Part shown: piece by piece, positions 35,602-44,734 of the stretch
Position numbering within the stretch: the first letter of the stretch is position 1
How the letters are laid out: each line of letters begins with the position of its first letter
Source: Actinobacteria bacterium Ga0077560
Lineage (GTDB): Bacteria > Actinomycetota > Thermoleophilia > Miltoncostaeales > Miltoncostaeaceae
Direction: 5' to 3'
Length of the DNA stretch: 64,000 nt
Assembly (NCBI GenBank): GCA_001464275.1
Contig: LNFL01000117.1
Coordinates: 1-64,000 of the forward strand
Translations under genes and position numbers: made by a program
The notes under the pieces: model-generated
The model's input: only the letters and a program-made list of their open reading frames with translations
What the model was told of the DNA's origin: nothing
Databases searched by the model: none

Positions 35602-36243
35602 TTGAGCAGGCTCTACCCCATCTACGTGGACGTCGAGGGACGGACGTGCTGTGTGGTCGGCGGTGGTCCCATCGCCGAGGGCAGGGCTCGGACGCTCATC
35701 GAGCACGGCGCGCTGCTGCGCCTCGTCGCGCCGGCCATCACACCCGGGCTCACGGACATGCTCGCTCAGAACGCGATCCACGACTACCGACAGCGCCCGT
35801 ATGAGGCGCACGACGTCACCGGGTGCACGCTGGTCATCGCCGCGACCGACAACGCCGCCGTGAACCGCTCCGTCCGCGACGACGCCCGCGCCGCCGGCGC
35901 GCTGTGCAACGTCGCCGACGACCCGGCGGCCTGCGACTTCGCCGTGCCGGCCCTCGTGCGCCGCGGCGACCTGTCGTTCGCGGTCACCACCGGGGGCGCG
36001 TCGCCGGTCGTCGCCGCCCGCGTGCGGCGGCGCCTGGAGGACGTCTTCGGCCCGGAATGGGGCGATCTGCTGGAACTGCTGGCAGAGTTCCGTCCTGCGA
36101 TGAAACGCCGGCATCCCGATCCCGCCGAGCGGTCCGCCGCGGTGCGCGCGCTGCTGGACGGCGACCTGCTCGACCTGCTCGCCGCGGGCGACCACGCGGC
36201 CGCCCGCGACCGGGTGCGCGCCGCCGCGGAGGGGGACGTCTGA
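35602..36243 (+). CDS. Precorrin-2 dehydrogenase / sirohydrochlorin ferrochelatase-type protein
   Basis: A 213-residue protein of the SirC/Met8/CysG N-terminal family. YPIYVDVEGRTCCVVGGGPI contains the NAD-binding loop, and NVADDPAACDFAVPALVRRG near 110 holds the catalytic Asp region. It oxidises precorrin-2 to sirohydrochlorin for siroheme or cobalamin. With CobA downstream it gives a two-step siroheme branch. TTG 35602 is preferred: GAGGT lies upstream and the family N-terminus (LYPIYVDV) begins a few residues in. It touches hemA by one base. Confidence 0.85.
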   Translation: MSRLYPIYVDVEGRTCCVVGGGPIAEGRARTLIEHGALLRLVAPAITPGLTDMLAQNAIHDYRQRPYEAHDVTGCTLVIAATDNAAVNRSVRDDARAAGALCNVADDPAACDFAVPALVRRGDLSFAVTTGGASPVVAARVRRRLEDVFGPEWGDLLELLAEFRPAMKRRHPDPAERSAAVRALLDGDLLDLLAAGDHAAARDRVRAAAEGDV

Positions 36244-37538
36244 TGCACGTCGTGGTCGTCGGCCTGTCCCATCGCACCGCGCCGGTCGAGATGCGCGAGA
36301 AGGCCGCCCTGTCGGACCGCGCCACCCGCACGCTGGTGCGGGGGCTCATGGAGCACGCCGACATCGTCGAGGCCGTCGCGCTGTCCACGTGCAACCGCAC
36401 CGAGATCTACGCCGCCACCACCGACCCCGCCGCCGCGGAGGAGGTGATGGTCCAGGCGCTGGTCGAGCGCACCAACATCAGCCGCAACGAGCTGGACTGC
36501 GCCCGCTATCAGGAGCGGGACGACCGGGCGGCCACGCAGCTGTTCCGCGTCACCTCCAGCCTTGACTCCATGGTGCTCGGCGAGAGCGAGATCCAGGGGC
36601 AGGTCCTCGCGGCCTGGGAGCTGGCGATGGAGGAGGGCGCCTCCGGGCCCGTCATGAACCAGCTGTTCCGGCAGGCCATCGAGGTGGGCAAGCGGGTGCG
36701 CACCAACACGCGCATCAGCCGGGGCCCGTCGTCGGTCCCGGCGGTGGCGGTGGGCATCGCGTCCCGCGCCTTCCCCGACCTCGACCACCGGCGGGTGCTG
36801 GTGATCGGAGCCGGGCAGATGGCGGAGGCCGTGCTCACCAGCCTCGTGGACCAGGGCGTGGGCGAGGTGCGTGTCGTGAACCGCACCGTCAGCACCGCCC
36901 GCATGCTGGCGTCCCGCTTCGGTGGCGAGGGCTTCGGCTTCGACCGGCTCGTGGAGGAGCTCGCCGAGGCGGACATCGTGATCAGCTCCACCGACGCGCC
37001 CCACACGATCCTCGACCGCAGCGTGCTGGAGCAGGCGCTCGGCGCCGAGGGCGGCCGGCGGGTGATGATCGTGGACATCTCGGTGCCCCGCGACGTGGAC
37101 GCCGACGTGGCGCGCATCCCGGGCGTGGAGCTGCACGACATCGACGACCTGGAGCGCGTCGTGGAGGCGAACCTCAACGGGCGGCGCCAGGAGGCGCTGC
37201 TGGGCGAGCACATCGTGGTGGAGGCCGTCGCCGGGTTCGTGGACTGGCGGGCCGGCCTGGCCGCCGCCCCCGCGATCCGCGACCTGCGCGAGTGGGCCGA
37301 GCGCGTGCGCCGGGACGAGGTGGATCGCCTGGCGGGGAACTGGGACTCGCTCTCGGAGACCGACCGGGAGCGGATCGACGCCCTCACCCGCGCCCTGGTG
37401 AACAAGCTCCTGCACGAGCCGACGGTGCGCGCCCGGGCCGCCCTGGGGCAGACGGACGGCATGCGCCACATCGAGAGCCTGCGGCACCTGTTCGGCCTCG
37501 AGGCGTCGGCCGACTCCGGCCAGCACGCCACCAACTGA
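36243..37538 (+). CDS. hemA: Glutamyl-tRNA reductase
   Basis: A 431-residue enzyme that reduces Glu-tRNA to glutamate-1-semialdehyde, the first committed step of C5-pathway tetrapyrrole synthesis. The catalytic Cys50 is in STCNRTEIYA, GLSHRTAPVE is near the N-terminus, GESEIQGQV near 115, and the NADPH domain begins VLVIGAGQMAEAV near 185. The C-terminal dimerisation helix LTRALVNKLLHEP is complete. The ATG overlaps the preceding stop. Confidence 0.95.
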   Translation: MHVVVVGLSHRTAPVEMREKAALSDRATRTLVRGLMEHADIVEAVALSTCNRTEIYAATTDPAAAEEVMVQALVERTNISRNELDCARYQERDDRAATQLFRVTSSLDSMVLGESEIQGQVLAAWELAMEEGASGPVMNQLFRQAIEVGKRVRTNTRISRGPSSVPAVAVGIASRAFPDLDHRRVLVIGAGQMAEAVLTSLVDQGVGEVRVVNRTVSTARMLASRFGGEGFGFDRLVEELAEADIVISSTDAPHTILDRSVLEQALGAEGGRRVMIVDISVPRDVDADVARIPGVELHDIDDLERVVEANLNGRRQEALLGEHIVVEAVAGFVDWRAGLAAAPAIRDLREWAERVRRDEVDRLAGNWDSLSETDRERIDALTRALVNKLLHEPTVRARAALGQTDGMRHIESLRHLFGLEASADSGQHATN

Positions 37539-38440
37539 TCCCGGGTCCCGCCGTCCGACTGGTCCTCGCCACCCGCAGGTCCCCGCTCGCGCTGGCGCAG
37601 AGCCGCGCGATCGCGGCGGCGCTGGAGGGCCACGGCCACGCGGTGGAGCTGCTGGAGCTGGTCACCACCGGCGACCGCTGGAGCGCCGAGGGCCGCGCGG
37701 AGGCCGCCGACCGCGGGATGTTCGTGAAGGAGCTCGAGGAGGCGCTCCTGGACGGCCGGGCCCACCTGGCGGTGCACTCGGCCAAGGACCTGCCCACGGA
37801 GCTGCCCGAGGGCCTGGCCGTGCTGGCGGTGCCACCGCGCGAGGACCCGCGCGATGTGCTGGTGGGCGCGACCTCCGTCGACCTGCTGCCATCCGGCGCG
37901 CGGGTGGGCACCGGCAGCCCGCGGCGCTCCGCCCAGCTGCTGATGGCCCGCCCCGACCTGGAGATCGTCCCGATCCGCGGGAACGTGGACACACGCCTGG
38001 GCAAGCTCGACCGCGGTGAGGTGGATGCCCTGGTGCTGGCCGCCGCCGGCCTGGCGCGCCTCGGGATCACCCGGCCGGATGTCGCGCACCTGGACCCCGC
38101 CGTCTCCACGCCGGCACCCGGGCAGGGGCTCCTGGCGATCGAGGGGCGCGTGGACGACGAGGCCACCCGGGAGGCGCTCGCGGTGCTGGACGACCCGTCG
38201 GGCGTGGAGGCCCTGCAGGCCGAGCGTGCGCTGCTGGCAGCGCTGGGGGGCGGGTGCATGACCCCCGCGGGCGCGCTGTGCACCTCGGAGGGCCACGGGC
38301 TGCGGCTGCGACTCACCGTGTTCCGGTCGGCGGACGCATCCGGGGCCGGTGGCCGCCGCGCCAGCGTCGACGGCCCCGCCGGCGACCCGCTCACCCTCGC
38401 CGCGCGCGCCGCGGCGGCGCTCGCCGGGTCCGGCGCGTGA
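37535..38440 (+). CDS. hemC: Porphobilinogen deaminase (hydroxymethylbilane synthase)
   Basis: About 300 residues. LATRRSPLALAQ at the N-terminus, the Asp region HSAKDLPTELP near 83, RRSAQLL and IRGNVDTRLGKLDRGEVDA in the middle, and the dipyrromethane-binding Cys in GGGCMTPAG near 240 are all present. It joins four porphobilinogens into hydroxymethylbilane. The conserved N-terminus has no ATG, GTG or TTG before it; CTG 37535 overlaps the hemA stop as CTGA, mirroring the ATGA/GTGA overlaps around it, and is my best guess. CTG 37559 is an alternative. Confidence 0.92.
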   Translation: MIPGPAVRLVLATRRSPLALAQSRAIAAALEGHGHAVELLELVTTGDRWSAEGRAEAADRGMFVKELEEALLDGRAHLAVHSAKDLPTELPEGLAVLAVPPREDPRDVLVGATSVDLLPSGARVGTGSPRRSAQLLMARPDLEIVPIRGNVDTRLGKLDRGEVDALVLAAAGLARLGITRPDVAHLDPAVSTPAPGQGLLAIEGRVDDEATREALAVLDDPSGVEALQAERALLAALGGGCMTPAGALCTSEGHGLRLRLTVFRSADASGAGGRRASVDGPAGDPLTLAARAAAALAGSGA

Positions 38441-39957
38441 GCGCGGGCATGGGACGCGTCGCGCTGGTGGGCGCGGGACCGGGCGACCCCGGCCTGCTGA
38501 CCGTCCGCGGCCGTGAGCTGCTGGCCGGCGCCGACGTGGTGGTGCTGGACCGGCTCGGCACCGCGCAGCTCCTGCCGTACATCCGCTCCGGCGCCCGCCT
38601 GGTGGACGCCGGCAAGGCGCCCGGCCGCCAGGCCCTCACGCAGGCCGAGACCAACCGCACGCTGGTCGAGCTGGCCCGGGAGGGGCTGAACGTGGTGCGC
38701 CTCAAGGGCGGCGACCCGTTCGTGTTCGGCCGCGGCGGGGAGGAGGCCATGGCCCTGCGCGAGGCCGGCATCCCGTACGAGGTGGTCCCCGGGATCACCA
38801 GCAGCATCGCCGCGCCGGCGTACGCCGGGATCCCGGTGACGCACCGTGCGGTGGCGACCTCGTTCACGGTGGTCACCGGGCACGAGGACCCCACCAAGGA
38901 CGGCGACCAGACCGACTGGGGCATCCTGGCCAAGGTGCCGGGCACCCTGGTGGTGCTGATGGGCATGGGCCGCCTGCGGGGCATCGCCGACGCGCTCATC
39001 GCCGGCGGCCGTCCCGCGGACCAGCCCGCGGCCGCGGTGCAGTGGGGCACCACCCCGCGGCAGCGCCAGGTGGTGGCCACCCTCGAAACGCTGCCCGACG
39101 CCGTCGCCGACGCCGGCCTGGGCAACCCCGCCGTGGTGGTGATCGGCGACGTCGCCGGGCTTGCCGGCCAGGTGGGGTGGCTGGGCGACCGCCCGCTGTC
39201 CGGCCGCCGCGTGGTGGTCACGCGCGCCCGGGCCCAGGCCAGCGGCCTCAGCGCCGACCTGGCCCGGCTGGGCGCGGAGGTGGTGGAGCTGCCGGTCATC
39301 CGCATCGCCCCCATCGCCGGCTCCCCCGAGATCGACGCGATGACGGCGGGCATCCGCGACTACCGCATGCTGGTGCTCACCAGTGTCAACGGGGTGGAGC
39401 AGCTGTTCGCGCGGCTGCGCGAGCGGGGCGGGGACGCGCGCAGCATCGATCCCGACGCCCTGGTGGTGGCCATCGGGCCGGCCACCGCGGAGGCCCTGGA
39501 GGCGCACGGCGTGGTGCCCGGCCTGGTGCCGGAGCGCTTCGTGGCGGAGGGCATCCTGGAGGCGCTCGCCGGGCGGGACCTGGCGGGAATGCCGGTGCTG
39601 GTGGCGCGGGCCCGGGAGGCGCGCGCCGAGCTGGTGGACGGCCTGCGTGCCATGGGCGCGCGGGTCGACGAGGTGGCCCTCTACGAGACGCTGGCCGAGG
39701 CGCCCTCCGCCGAGGACCTCGACCGGGCCCGCGACGCCGACTACCTCACCTTCACCGCCTCCTCCACCGTGCGCCGGTTCGTCGACCTGCTGGGCGACGG
39801 GGGCGCCGCGTCCGCCGGGCGCGGGCGCGTCGTCTCGATCGGGCCGATCACCAGCGCCACCGCCCGTGAGCTGGACCTCGAGGTGCACGTGGAGGCGGCC
39901 GAGCACACCGTCCCCGGGCTGCTCGAGGCGCTGCTCGCGGACGCCGCCGGGGCCTGA
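38437..39957 (+). CDS. Uroporphyrinogen-III C-methyltransferase / uroporphyrinogen-III synthase fusion
   Basis: A 506-residue bifunctional protein. Residues 1-240 are CobA/SUMT: GAGPGDPGLLT near 12, VRLKGGDPFVFGRGGEE near 87, VVPGITSSIAAPAYAGIPVTHR near 112 and the Met-rich VVLMGMGRL near 170. Residues 250-506 are HemD: RRVVVTRARAQASGL at the junction, then LVLTSVNGVEQLF, VAIGPATAEAL and a final YLTFTASSTVRRF. It closes hydroxymethylbilane to uroporphyrinogen III and then methylates it to precorrin-2. GTG start overlaps hemC by 4 nt. Confidence 0.93.
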   Translation: MSAGMGRVALVGAGPGDPGLLTVRGRELLAGADVVVLDRLGTAQLLPYIRSGARLVDAGKAPGRQALTQAETNRTLVELAREGLNVVRLKGGDPFVFGRGGEEAMALREAGIPYEVVPGITSSIAAPAYAGIPVTHRAVATSFTVVTGHEDPTKDGDQTDWGILAKVPGTLVVLMGMGRLRGIADALIAGGRPADQPAAAVQWGTTPRQRQVVATLETLPDAVADAGLGNPAVVVIGDVAGLAGQVGWLGDRPLSGRRVVVTRARAQASGLSADLARLGAEVVELPVIRIAPIAGSPEIDAMTAGIRDYRMLVLTSVNGVEQLFARLRERGGDARSIDPDALVVAIGPATAEALEAHGVVPGLVPERFVAEGILEALAGRDLAGMPVLVARAREARAELVDGLRAMGARVDEVALYETLAEAPSAEDLDRARDADYLTFTASSTVRRFVDLLGDGGAASAGRGRVVSIGPITSATARELDLEVHVEAAEHTVPGLLEALLADAAGA

Positions 39958-39964
39958 GCCCCGC

Positions 39965-40822
39965 GTGACGCGCCCGGCGGTCACCCTCCTCACCGACTAC
40001 GGCCCGCACTCGGAGCACGTGGGGGCCCTGCACGCGGTGCTGGTGGCGCGCTGCCCCGGGCTGGAGCGGGTGGACCTCGCGCATGACGTGCCGCAGGGCG
40101 ACGTGCGGTGGGGGGCGATCCTGCTCGCGCGGCTCGCGCCGATCCTGCCCGACGCCGTGCACCTGGCCGTCGTCGACCCCGGCGTGGGCGGCGCGCGTCG
40201 CGGGCTGGCGGTGCGCCTCGCCGGCGGCGGGGCGCTGGTGGGGCCCGACAACGGGCTGCTGGGCGCCGCCGCCGACCGCCTGGGCGTGTCGGGCGCCGTC
40301 ACGCTCGACCCGGCCCGGCTGGGCGCGGGGGACGTCCCCGCGACGTTCCATGGCCGCGACCTGTTCGCGCCCGCCGCCGCCCGCCTGGCCGCGGGTGACC
40401 CCATCGACGCGCTGGGCGACCGGATCCCGCCCGGTGACATCGCCCGACCGGACCTGCCCGACCCGGAGGTCGCCCCCGGCGGGATCATCACCGAGGCCGC
40501 CGGGCTCGACCGGTTCGGCAACGTGGCGCTGCTCGCGGGGCCGGGGCACCTGGAGTTGGCGCGCATCGCGCCGGGCGACCGGGTGGCGGTGCTGTGCGGG
40601 GGGCGGGAGCTGCCCGCCGTGGTGGGCCGCACGTTCGGGGACGTCCCGGTCGGCGACGGGCTCCTGCACGTGGACAGCCATGGCCACCTGGCGGTGGCGG
40701 TCAACCTGGGGAGCGCGGCCGCCCTGCTGGGCGTCACGCGGTCCGGTGCGCGCGTGGCGATCTCGCGCGTGCGCGGACCCGCCGGGCGTGTGCCCGGCGG
40801 GTCCGGCGCGGCCAACCCCTAG
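39965..40822 (+). CDS. SAM hydrolase (adenosine-forming), SAM-dependent chlorinase/fluorinase-like (DUF62)
   Basis: A 285-residue protein of the DUF62 family: LLTDYGPHSEHVG at the N-terminus, HLAVVDPGVGG near 60, LVGPDNGLLGAA near 88, TFHGRDLFAPAAARLAAG near 120 and DRFGNVALL near 182. Most members split S-adenosylmethionine with water to adenosine and methionine; only a few are halogenases. The gene follows the cobA-hemD fusion, whose methyltransferase consumes SAM, by 7 nt, so it is probably in the same transcript. Confidence 0.85.
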   Translation: MTRPAVTLLTDYGPHSEHVGALHAVLVARCPGLERVDLAHDVPQGDVRWGAILLARLAPILPDAVHLAVVDPGVGGARRGLAVRLAGGGALVGPDNGLLGAAADRLGVSGAVTLDPARLGAGDVPATFHGRDLFAPAAARLAAGDPIDALGDRIPPGDIARPDLPDPEVAPGGIITEAAGLDRFGNVALLAGPGHLELARIAPGDRVAVLCGGRELPAVVGRTFGDVPVGDGLLHVDSHGHLAVAVNLGSAAALLGVTRSGARVAISRVRGPAGRVPGGSGAANP

Positions 40823-40829
40823 GAGGCGA

Positions 40830-41966
40830 TCAGCCGCCCAGGGTGCACTTGGCGTCCGGTGCCGACTTCTCGGTCGGGAACGGCGGCGGTGCGGCCGGCG
40901 GTGCGGCCGACGCCTTCAGGTCCTGGATCTGCTTGATGAAGTCCGCCGTGGTGGCGTCCGCGCTGGAGAGCGCGGCCACCGCGGCATCTGCCGACTTCTG
41001 CAGCGCGGCACGGTCCGCGTCCGTCGCGGTGACGAACTCGATCCCGCAGTCCACGAGGGCCTGGGGCAGCTGGGACGGGGCGGAGACGATCTCCAGCGAC
41101 TTCGCCGGGACCTTCGCGGCGGCGTCGGTGAGGATCTTCTGGTCCTCGGCCGACAGCGCGTCGAAGGTGTTCTTGTTGATCGTCAGCGCGGTCGGGAACG
41201 GCCAGAAGTTCACGTTGGCCGTCACGTACTTCGCCACCTCGTAGTACTTGTTGGTGGCGATGAGGCCCAGGTTGGCCTCCATGCCGTCCACGGTGCCGTT
41301 CTTGAGGGCCTGGTAGACCTCGGGCAGCGGGAGCGGGTCGGCCTCGGCGCCCAGGGCCTGGAGGCCCTCCGCGAGCACCTTCGAGCCGGGGGCCCGGATC
41401 TTCGCGCCCTTGAAGCTCGCCGGGTTGGTGAACTTCTTCTTGGCGCCCAGCGGCTTGCGCAGGCCACCCTCGTGCACAGTCAGCACGACGATGTCGCCGG
41501 CCTTGCTCGCGGCGTCCTCGGCCATCGCGGTGCCGATTTCACCGTTGAGGATCTGACCCTCGAGGCCGTAGTTGCTCACCAGGAACGGTGCCTGGAGCGC
41601 CTGGAAGCTGTTGATGCCGGCCGAGTCCCAGATGGCCGTCGAGATGGTTCCCATCTCCACCGAGCCCGCCCGAACGTCGGACAGGAGCTGCGGCTCGGGG
41701 TTCGGGTAGCTCGGGAGGCCGGTGATCTTGATGCGGCCGCCCGATGCCGTGTTGACCTCGTTGATGAAGAAGTCCACGGCCTGGCCGTACGGGTGCTGCT
41801 GCGTCGTGACGTAGGCGAGCGTCAGCTCGACCTCGGCCGCGCCGTCGCCTCCTCCGGTGGTCGCGCCCGCGTCGTCACCGTCGTCGCCACATCCGGCGAC
41901 GCCGAGCACCAGCGCGCACCCCGAGATGACCGCGGCAGTGCGCCACGCCCAGGAGCGTCGTCTCAC
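40830..41966 (-). CDS. TRAP-type transporter substrate-binding lipoprotein (DctP-like)
   Basis: A 378-residue exported protein. The signal ends in VLGVAGC, a lipobox, followed by an acidic Gly-rich spacer. The mature part has the TRAP receptor pattern: YGQAVDFFINEVNTASGGRI, QLLSDVRAGSVEMG, FKGAKIRAPGSKVL with the carboxylate-binding Arg, and GTVDGMEANLGLI. DctP proteins feed organic acids to a DctQM membrane pair, which is not adjacent here. GTG 41966 has AGGA upstream. The gene faces the SAM hydrolase tail to tail with 7 nt between them. Confidence 0.85.
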   Translation of the reverse strand: MRRRSWAWRTAAVISGCALVLGVAGCGDDGDDAGATTGGGDGAAEVELTLAYVTTQQHPYGQAVDFFINEVNTASGGRIKITGLPSYPNPEPQLLSDVRAGSVEMGTISTAIWDSAGINSFQALQAPFLVSNYGLEGQILNGEIGTAMAEDAASKAGDIVVLTVHEGGLRKPLGAKKKFTNPASFKGAKIRAPGSKVLAEGLQALGAEADPLPLPEVYQALKNGTVDGMEANLGLIATNKYYEVAKYVTANVNFWPFPTALTINKNTFDALSAEDQKILTDAAAKVPAKSLEIVSAPSQLPQALVDCGIEFVTATDADRAALQKSADAAVAALSSADATTADFIKQIQDLKASAAPPAAPPPFPTEKSAPDAKCTLGG

Positions 41967-42025
41967 GTCCTGTCCCCCTTGTCTGAACGGAAAAGACTTC
42001 CAACGGGCGTGGAGCCCGCCCCGAG

Positions 42026-42031
42026 AGCGTA
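42026..42031 (-). promoter_or_regulatory. -10 box of the DctP-like gene
   Basis: TACGCT on the minus strand. It would give a leader of about 50 nt, consistent with the ribosome site before GTG 41966. Confidence 0.3.
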
Positions 42032-42136
42032 TGACGGCGGCCGGACGCACGCATAGGGGGGATTCCCAGGTTTCGTCCCGCATGGTGAGTCGCGGCCGGG
42101 GGTGGCCCCGTCCCGCCCTTGGTGGGGTGGCGGCGG

Positions 42137-44734
42137 ATGCGGAATCACCTCATGATGGCCGGGATGCTCACGTTCGACGTCGCCACGCCGCATCTGGTGG
42201 GACGCCGCCCCGAGCTGGCCATGGCCGCCCGGGCGATCGAGGGCGCGCGGGGCGGGCGCAGCACCGCGCTCGTGGTCTCCGGCGGGCCGGGCATCGGAAA
42301 GACGGCGCTGCTGGGCGCCGTGCGCGACCTCGCCCACGGGTTCCGGATCGTCTCGGCCCGCGGGATCCAGAGCGAGGCGGCCCTGGCGTACGCCGGGCTC
42401 GCGGAGCTGCTGCGGCCCCTCATGGGCTTCCTGCCACGGCTCCCGCCCCCCCAGCGGGTGGCGTTGGAGGGTGCCCTCGCGATGGCCCCGCCGGGCCGGG
42501 GCGACCGCTTCGCGGTGTACGCCGCCACGCTGGGCGTCCTCTCCTGCGCGGCGGAGGAGGCGCCCGTCCTGTGCCTGGTGGACGACGCCCACGCGATGGA
42601 CACCCCGTCGGTGGAGGCGATCCTGTTCGCCGCCCGCCGCCTGGGCCACGAGGGGGTGGTGGTCGTGGTGGCCACCCGGCCCGCGGCGATCGGCGGTCCG
42701 CGCATGTCGGGGCTCGCCACGGTCCACCTGGGCGGCCTCGCCGACCAGGACGCGCGGCGGCTGCTGCGCGGCGGGCCGGTCGCGGCGCAGCTCGCCCCGT
42801 GGGTGGAGGAGGCGATCCTCGCCGCCGCGGCCGGGAACCCGCTGGCGCTGCGTGAGCTGCCCCAGGCGCTGCCGGAGGAGCAGCGCACCGGGTGCGCGCC
42901 GCTGTCGGAGCCGCTGCGCCCCGGAGGGGTGGTGACCGCCGCATTCCGCGACCGGCTGGAGGCGCTGCCCGACGGCCCGCGCCTGGCGGCCCTGCTGGTG
43001 GCGTGCAGCACCGACGGGGACATCGGGCCCGTGATGGCCGCGCTGGCGGCGAGCGGCCGCTCGCCGGCCGACCTGGAGGCCGCCGAGGCGGCGGGGGTGG
43101 TCGAGGTGGTGCGCGACCGGGTGCTGATGAGCCACCCGGTGCTGCGCTCGGTCGCCATCGAGCTGGCCGGCGGCCCGCCGCGCCGCGCCGCCCACCGGGC
43201 GCTCGCCGATGCGGTGGGCCGCGCGGACGGCGGGGAGCGGTGGGCCTGGCACCGGGCGCAGAGCGCCCTCGGCCCGGACGAGGAGGCCGCCGTGGCCCTC
43301 GCCGGCTTCGCCGCCAGCGCCGGGAGCCGCACCGGGTCGGCCGCCGCGGCCGCCGGGTACGACCGGGCCGCGAGGCTCACCGCCGACCCGGATGCCCGGG
43401 CGGCCCGCCTGCTCGCCGCGTCCGGGTCGGCGCTGGAGGCCGGGCGCCCGTCGTGGGCCCTGCAGCTGGCGGGCGAGGCGCTCATGCTCACCGCGGACCC
43501 GCTGGTGCGCGAGCGCGCCGAGTTCATCCGCGGCACGGCGCTGCTCACCACCGGGGACGTCTCGGTGGCCCACCGCGTGCTGGCCCATGGCACCCCGCAC
43601 CCGGAGGTGCCGGTGGAGCACCGGGTGGAGCGGCAGGCGCTGGGGACCTATGCGGCCCTCATGGCCGACGACCTCACCGGGGCGCTCGCGGCGGCGCGCC
43701 GGGCACTCCATGACGCCCGCGAGCTGGGCGACGCGGTGGCGGTCACGCAGGCGCTGGCCGCCCTGTCGCTCACCCGCACCATCGCCGGCGATCTCCGGGG
43801 CGCCCGGGTGAACATCGAGTCCGCACGGCGCGGCGCCCGCGGGATCGAGCGGTCCGGCCGCAACGCGCTCATGTTCGCGAGCCTGGCGCTGGCCACCGCC
43901 TACGCGGAGGACCTCCCGGCCGCCGACCGGATGATCCGCGAGCTCATCGACGCGATGCGGTCGCAGGGCGCGGTCTCCGGGATCGCCTACCCGCTGACGG
44001 CGGCCGCGGCGATCGGCATGCGCATGGGGGCGTGGGCGGAGGCGCTCGCCGCCGCCCAGGAGTCGCTGATGATCGCCGAGGAATCCGGGCACGACACATC
44101 GGTGGTGTTCGCGTTGGTGGTCCTGGTGCGCCTGCAGGCGCACATGGGGCACGACGTGGAGTGCCGCCGCACCGCCACGCGCGCCGAGGAGACGTGCGGG
44201 CCCACCTGGCGTCCGCGCTGGCGTTGCTGGAGCTGGGGCAGGGACGCCCGGACGCGGCGCGCGACCACCTCATGCCGCTGGCGCGGAAGGCCTCCGGAGC
44301 GGGGGTGCGCTCACCCACGGAGGTGCCGTGGCGGCCGGATCTGGTGGAGGCGCTCGTGCGGCTGGGCCGTCGCGACGAGGCCCTGGCGGAGCTCGGCGTG
44401 CTCGCGGACGTGGGGCAGCGCGGGGGCAGCACCTGGGCGGCCGCCTGCGTGGCGCGGTGCCGGGGCCTGCTGGCGGTCACCGACCACGACCGGCACTTCG
44501 GCGAGGCGCTGCACCTGCATCAGCGGCTGGGGCACCAGCCCTTCGAGCGGGCGCGGACGCAGCTGGCCTACGGCGAGCGGCTGCGTCGCGACCGCCGCCG
44601 CGCCGAGGCGCGGGGCCTGCTCTCGGACGCCCTGGCGACCTTCGAGGCGCTGGGCGCATCGCCCTGGGCGGAGCGGGCGCGGGAGGAGCTCGACGCGAGC
44701 GGCCTGCGTGCGCGCACGCGTGACCCCGCGCTGA
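42137..44734 (+). CDS. LuxR-type AAA regulator, N-terminal part (frameshifted)
   Basis: N-terminal part of a large STAND/LAL-like transcription regulator. The ATPase domain has Walker A VSGGPGIGKTALLG near residue 60 and Walker B PVLCLVDDAHAMD near 150. A long helical, TPR-like Ala-rich region follows to about residue 680. Sense is lost near 44190: the text after RRTATRAEE in this frame is shadow sequence, and the real continuation is in the other frame. One base missing in the GAGGAGAC stretch (about 44187-44194) would explain it. Several ATGs (42137, 42152, 42155, 42164) are possible starts. Confidence 0.8.
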   Translation: MRNHLMMAGMLTFDVATPHLVGRRPELAMAARAIEGARGGRSTALVVSGGPGIGKTALLGAVRDLAHGFRIVSARGIQSEAALAYAGLAELLRPLMGFLPRLPPPQRVALEGALAMAPPGRGDRFAVYAATLGVLSCAAEEAPVLCLVDDAHAMDTPSVEAILFAARRLGHEGVVVVVATRPAAIGGPRMSGLATVHLGGLADQDARRLLRGGPVAAQLAPWVEEAILAAAAGNPLALRELPQALPEEQRTGCAPLSEPLRPGGVVTAAFRDRLEALPDGPRLAALLVACSTDGDIGPVMAALAASGRSPADLEAAEAAGVVEVVRDRVLMSHPVLRSVAIELAGGPPRRAAHRALADAVGRADGGERWAWHRAQSALGPDEEAAVALAGFAASAGSRTGSAAAAAGYDRAARLTADPDARAARLLAASGSALEAGRPSWALQLAGEALMLTADPLVRERAEFIRGTALLTTGDVSVAHRVLAHGTPHPEVPVEHRVERQALGTYAALMADDLTGALAAARRALHDARELGDAVAVTQALAALSLTRTIAGDLRGARVNIESARRGARGIERSGRNALMFASLALATAYAEDLPAADRMIRELIDAMRSQGAVSGIAYPLTAAAAIGMRMGAWAEALAAAQESLMIAEESGHDTSVVFALVVLVRLQAHMGHDVECRRTATRAEETCGPTWRPRWRCWSWGRDARTRRATTSCRWRGRPPERGCAHPRRCRGGRIWWRRSCGWAVATRPWRSSACSRTWGSAGAAPGRPPAWRGAGACWRSPTTTGTSARRCTCISGWGTSPSSGRGRSWPTASGCVATAAAPRRGACSRTPWRPSRRWAHRPGRSGRGRSSTRAACVRARVTPR

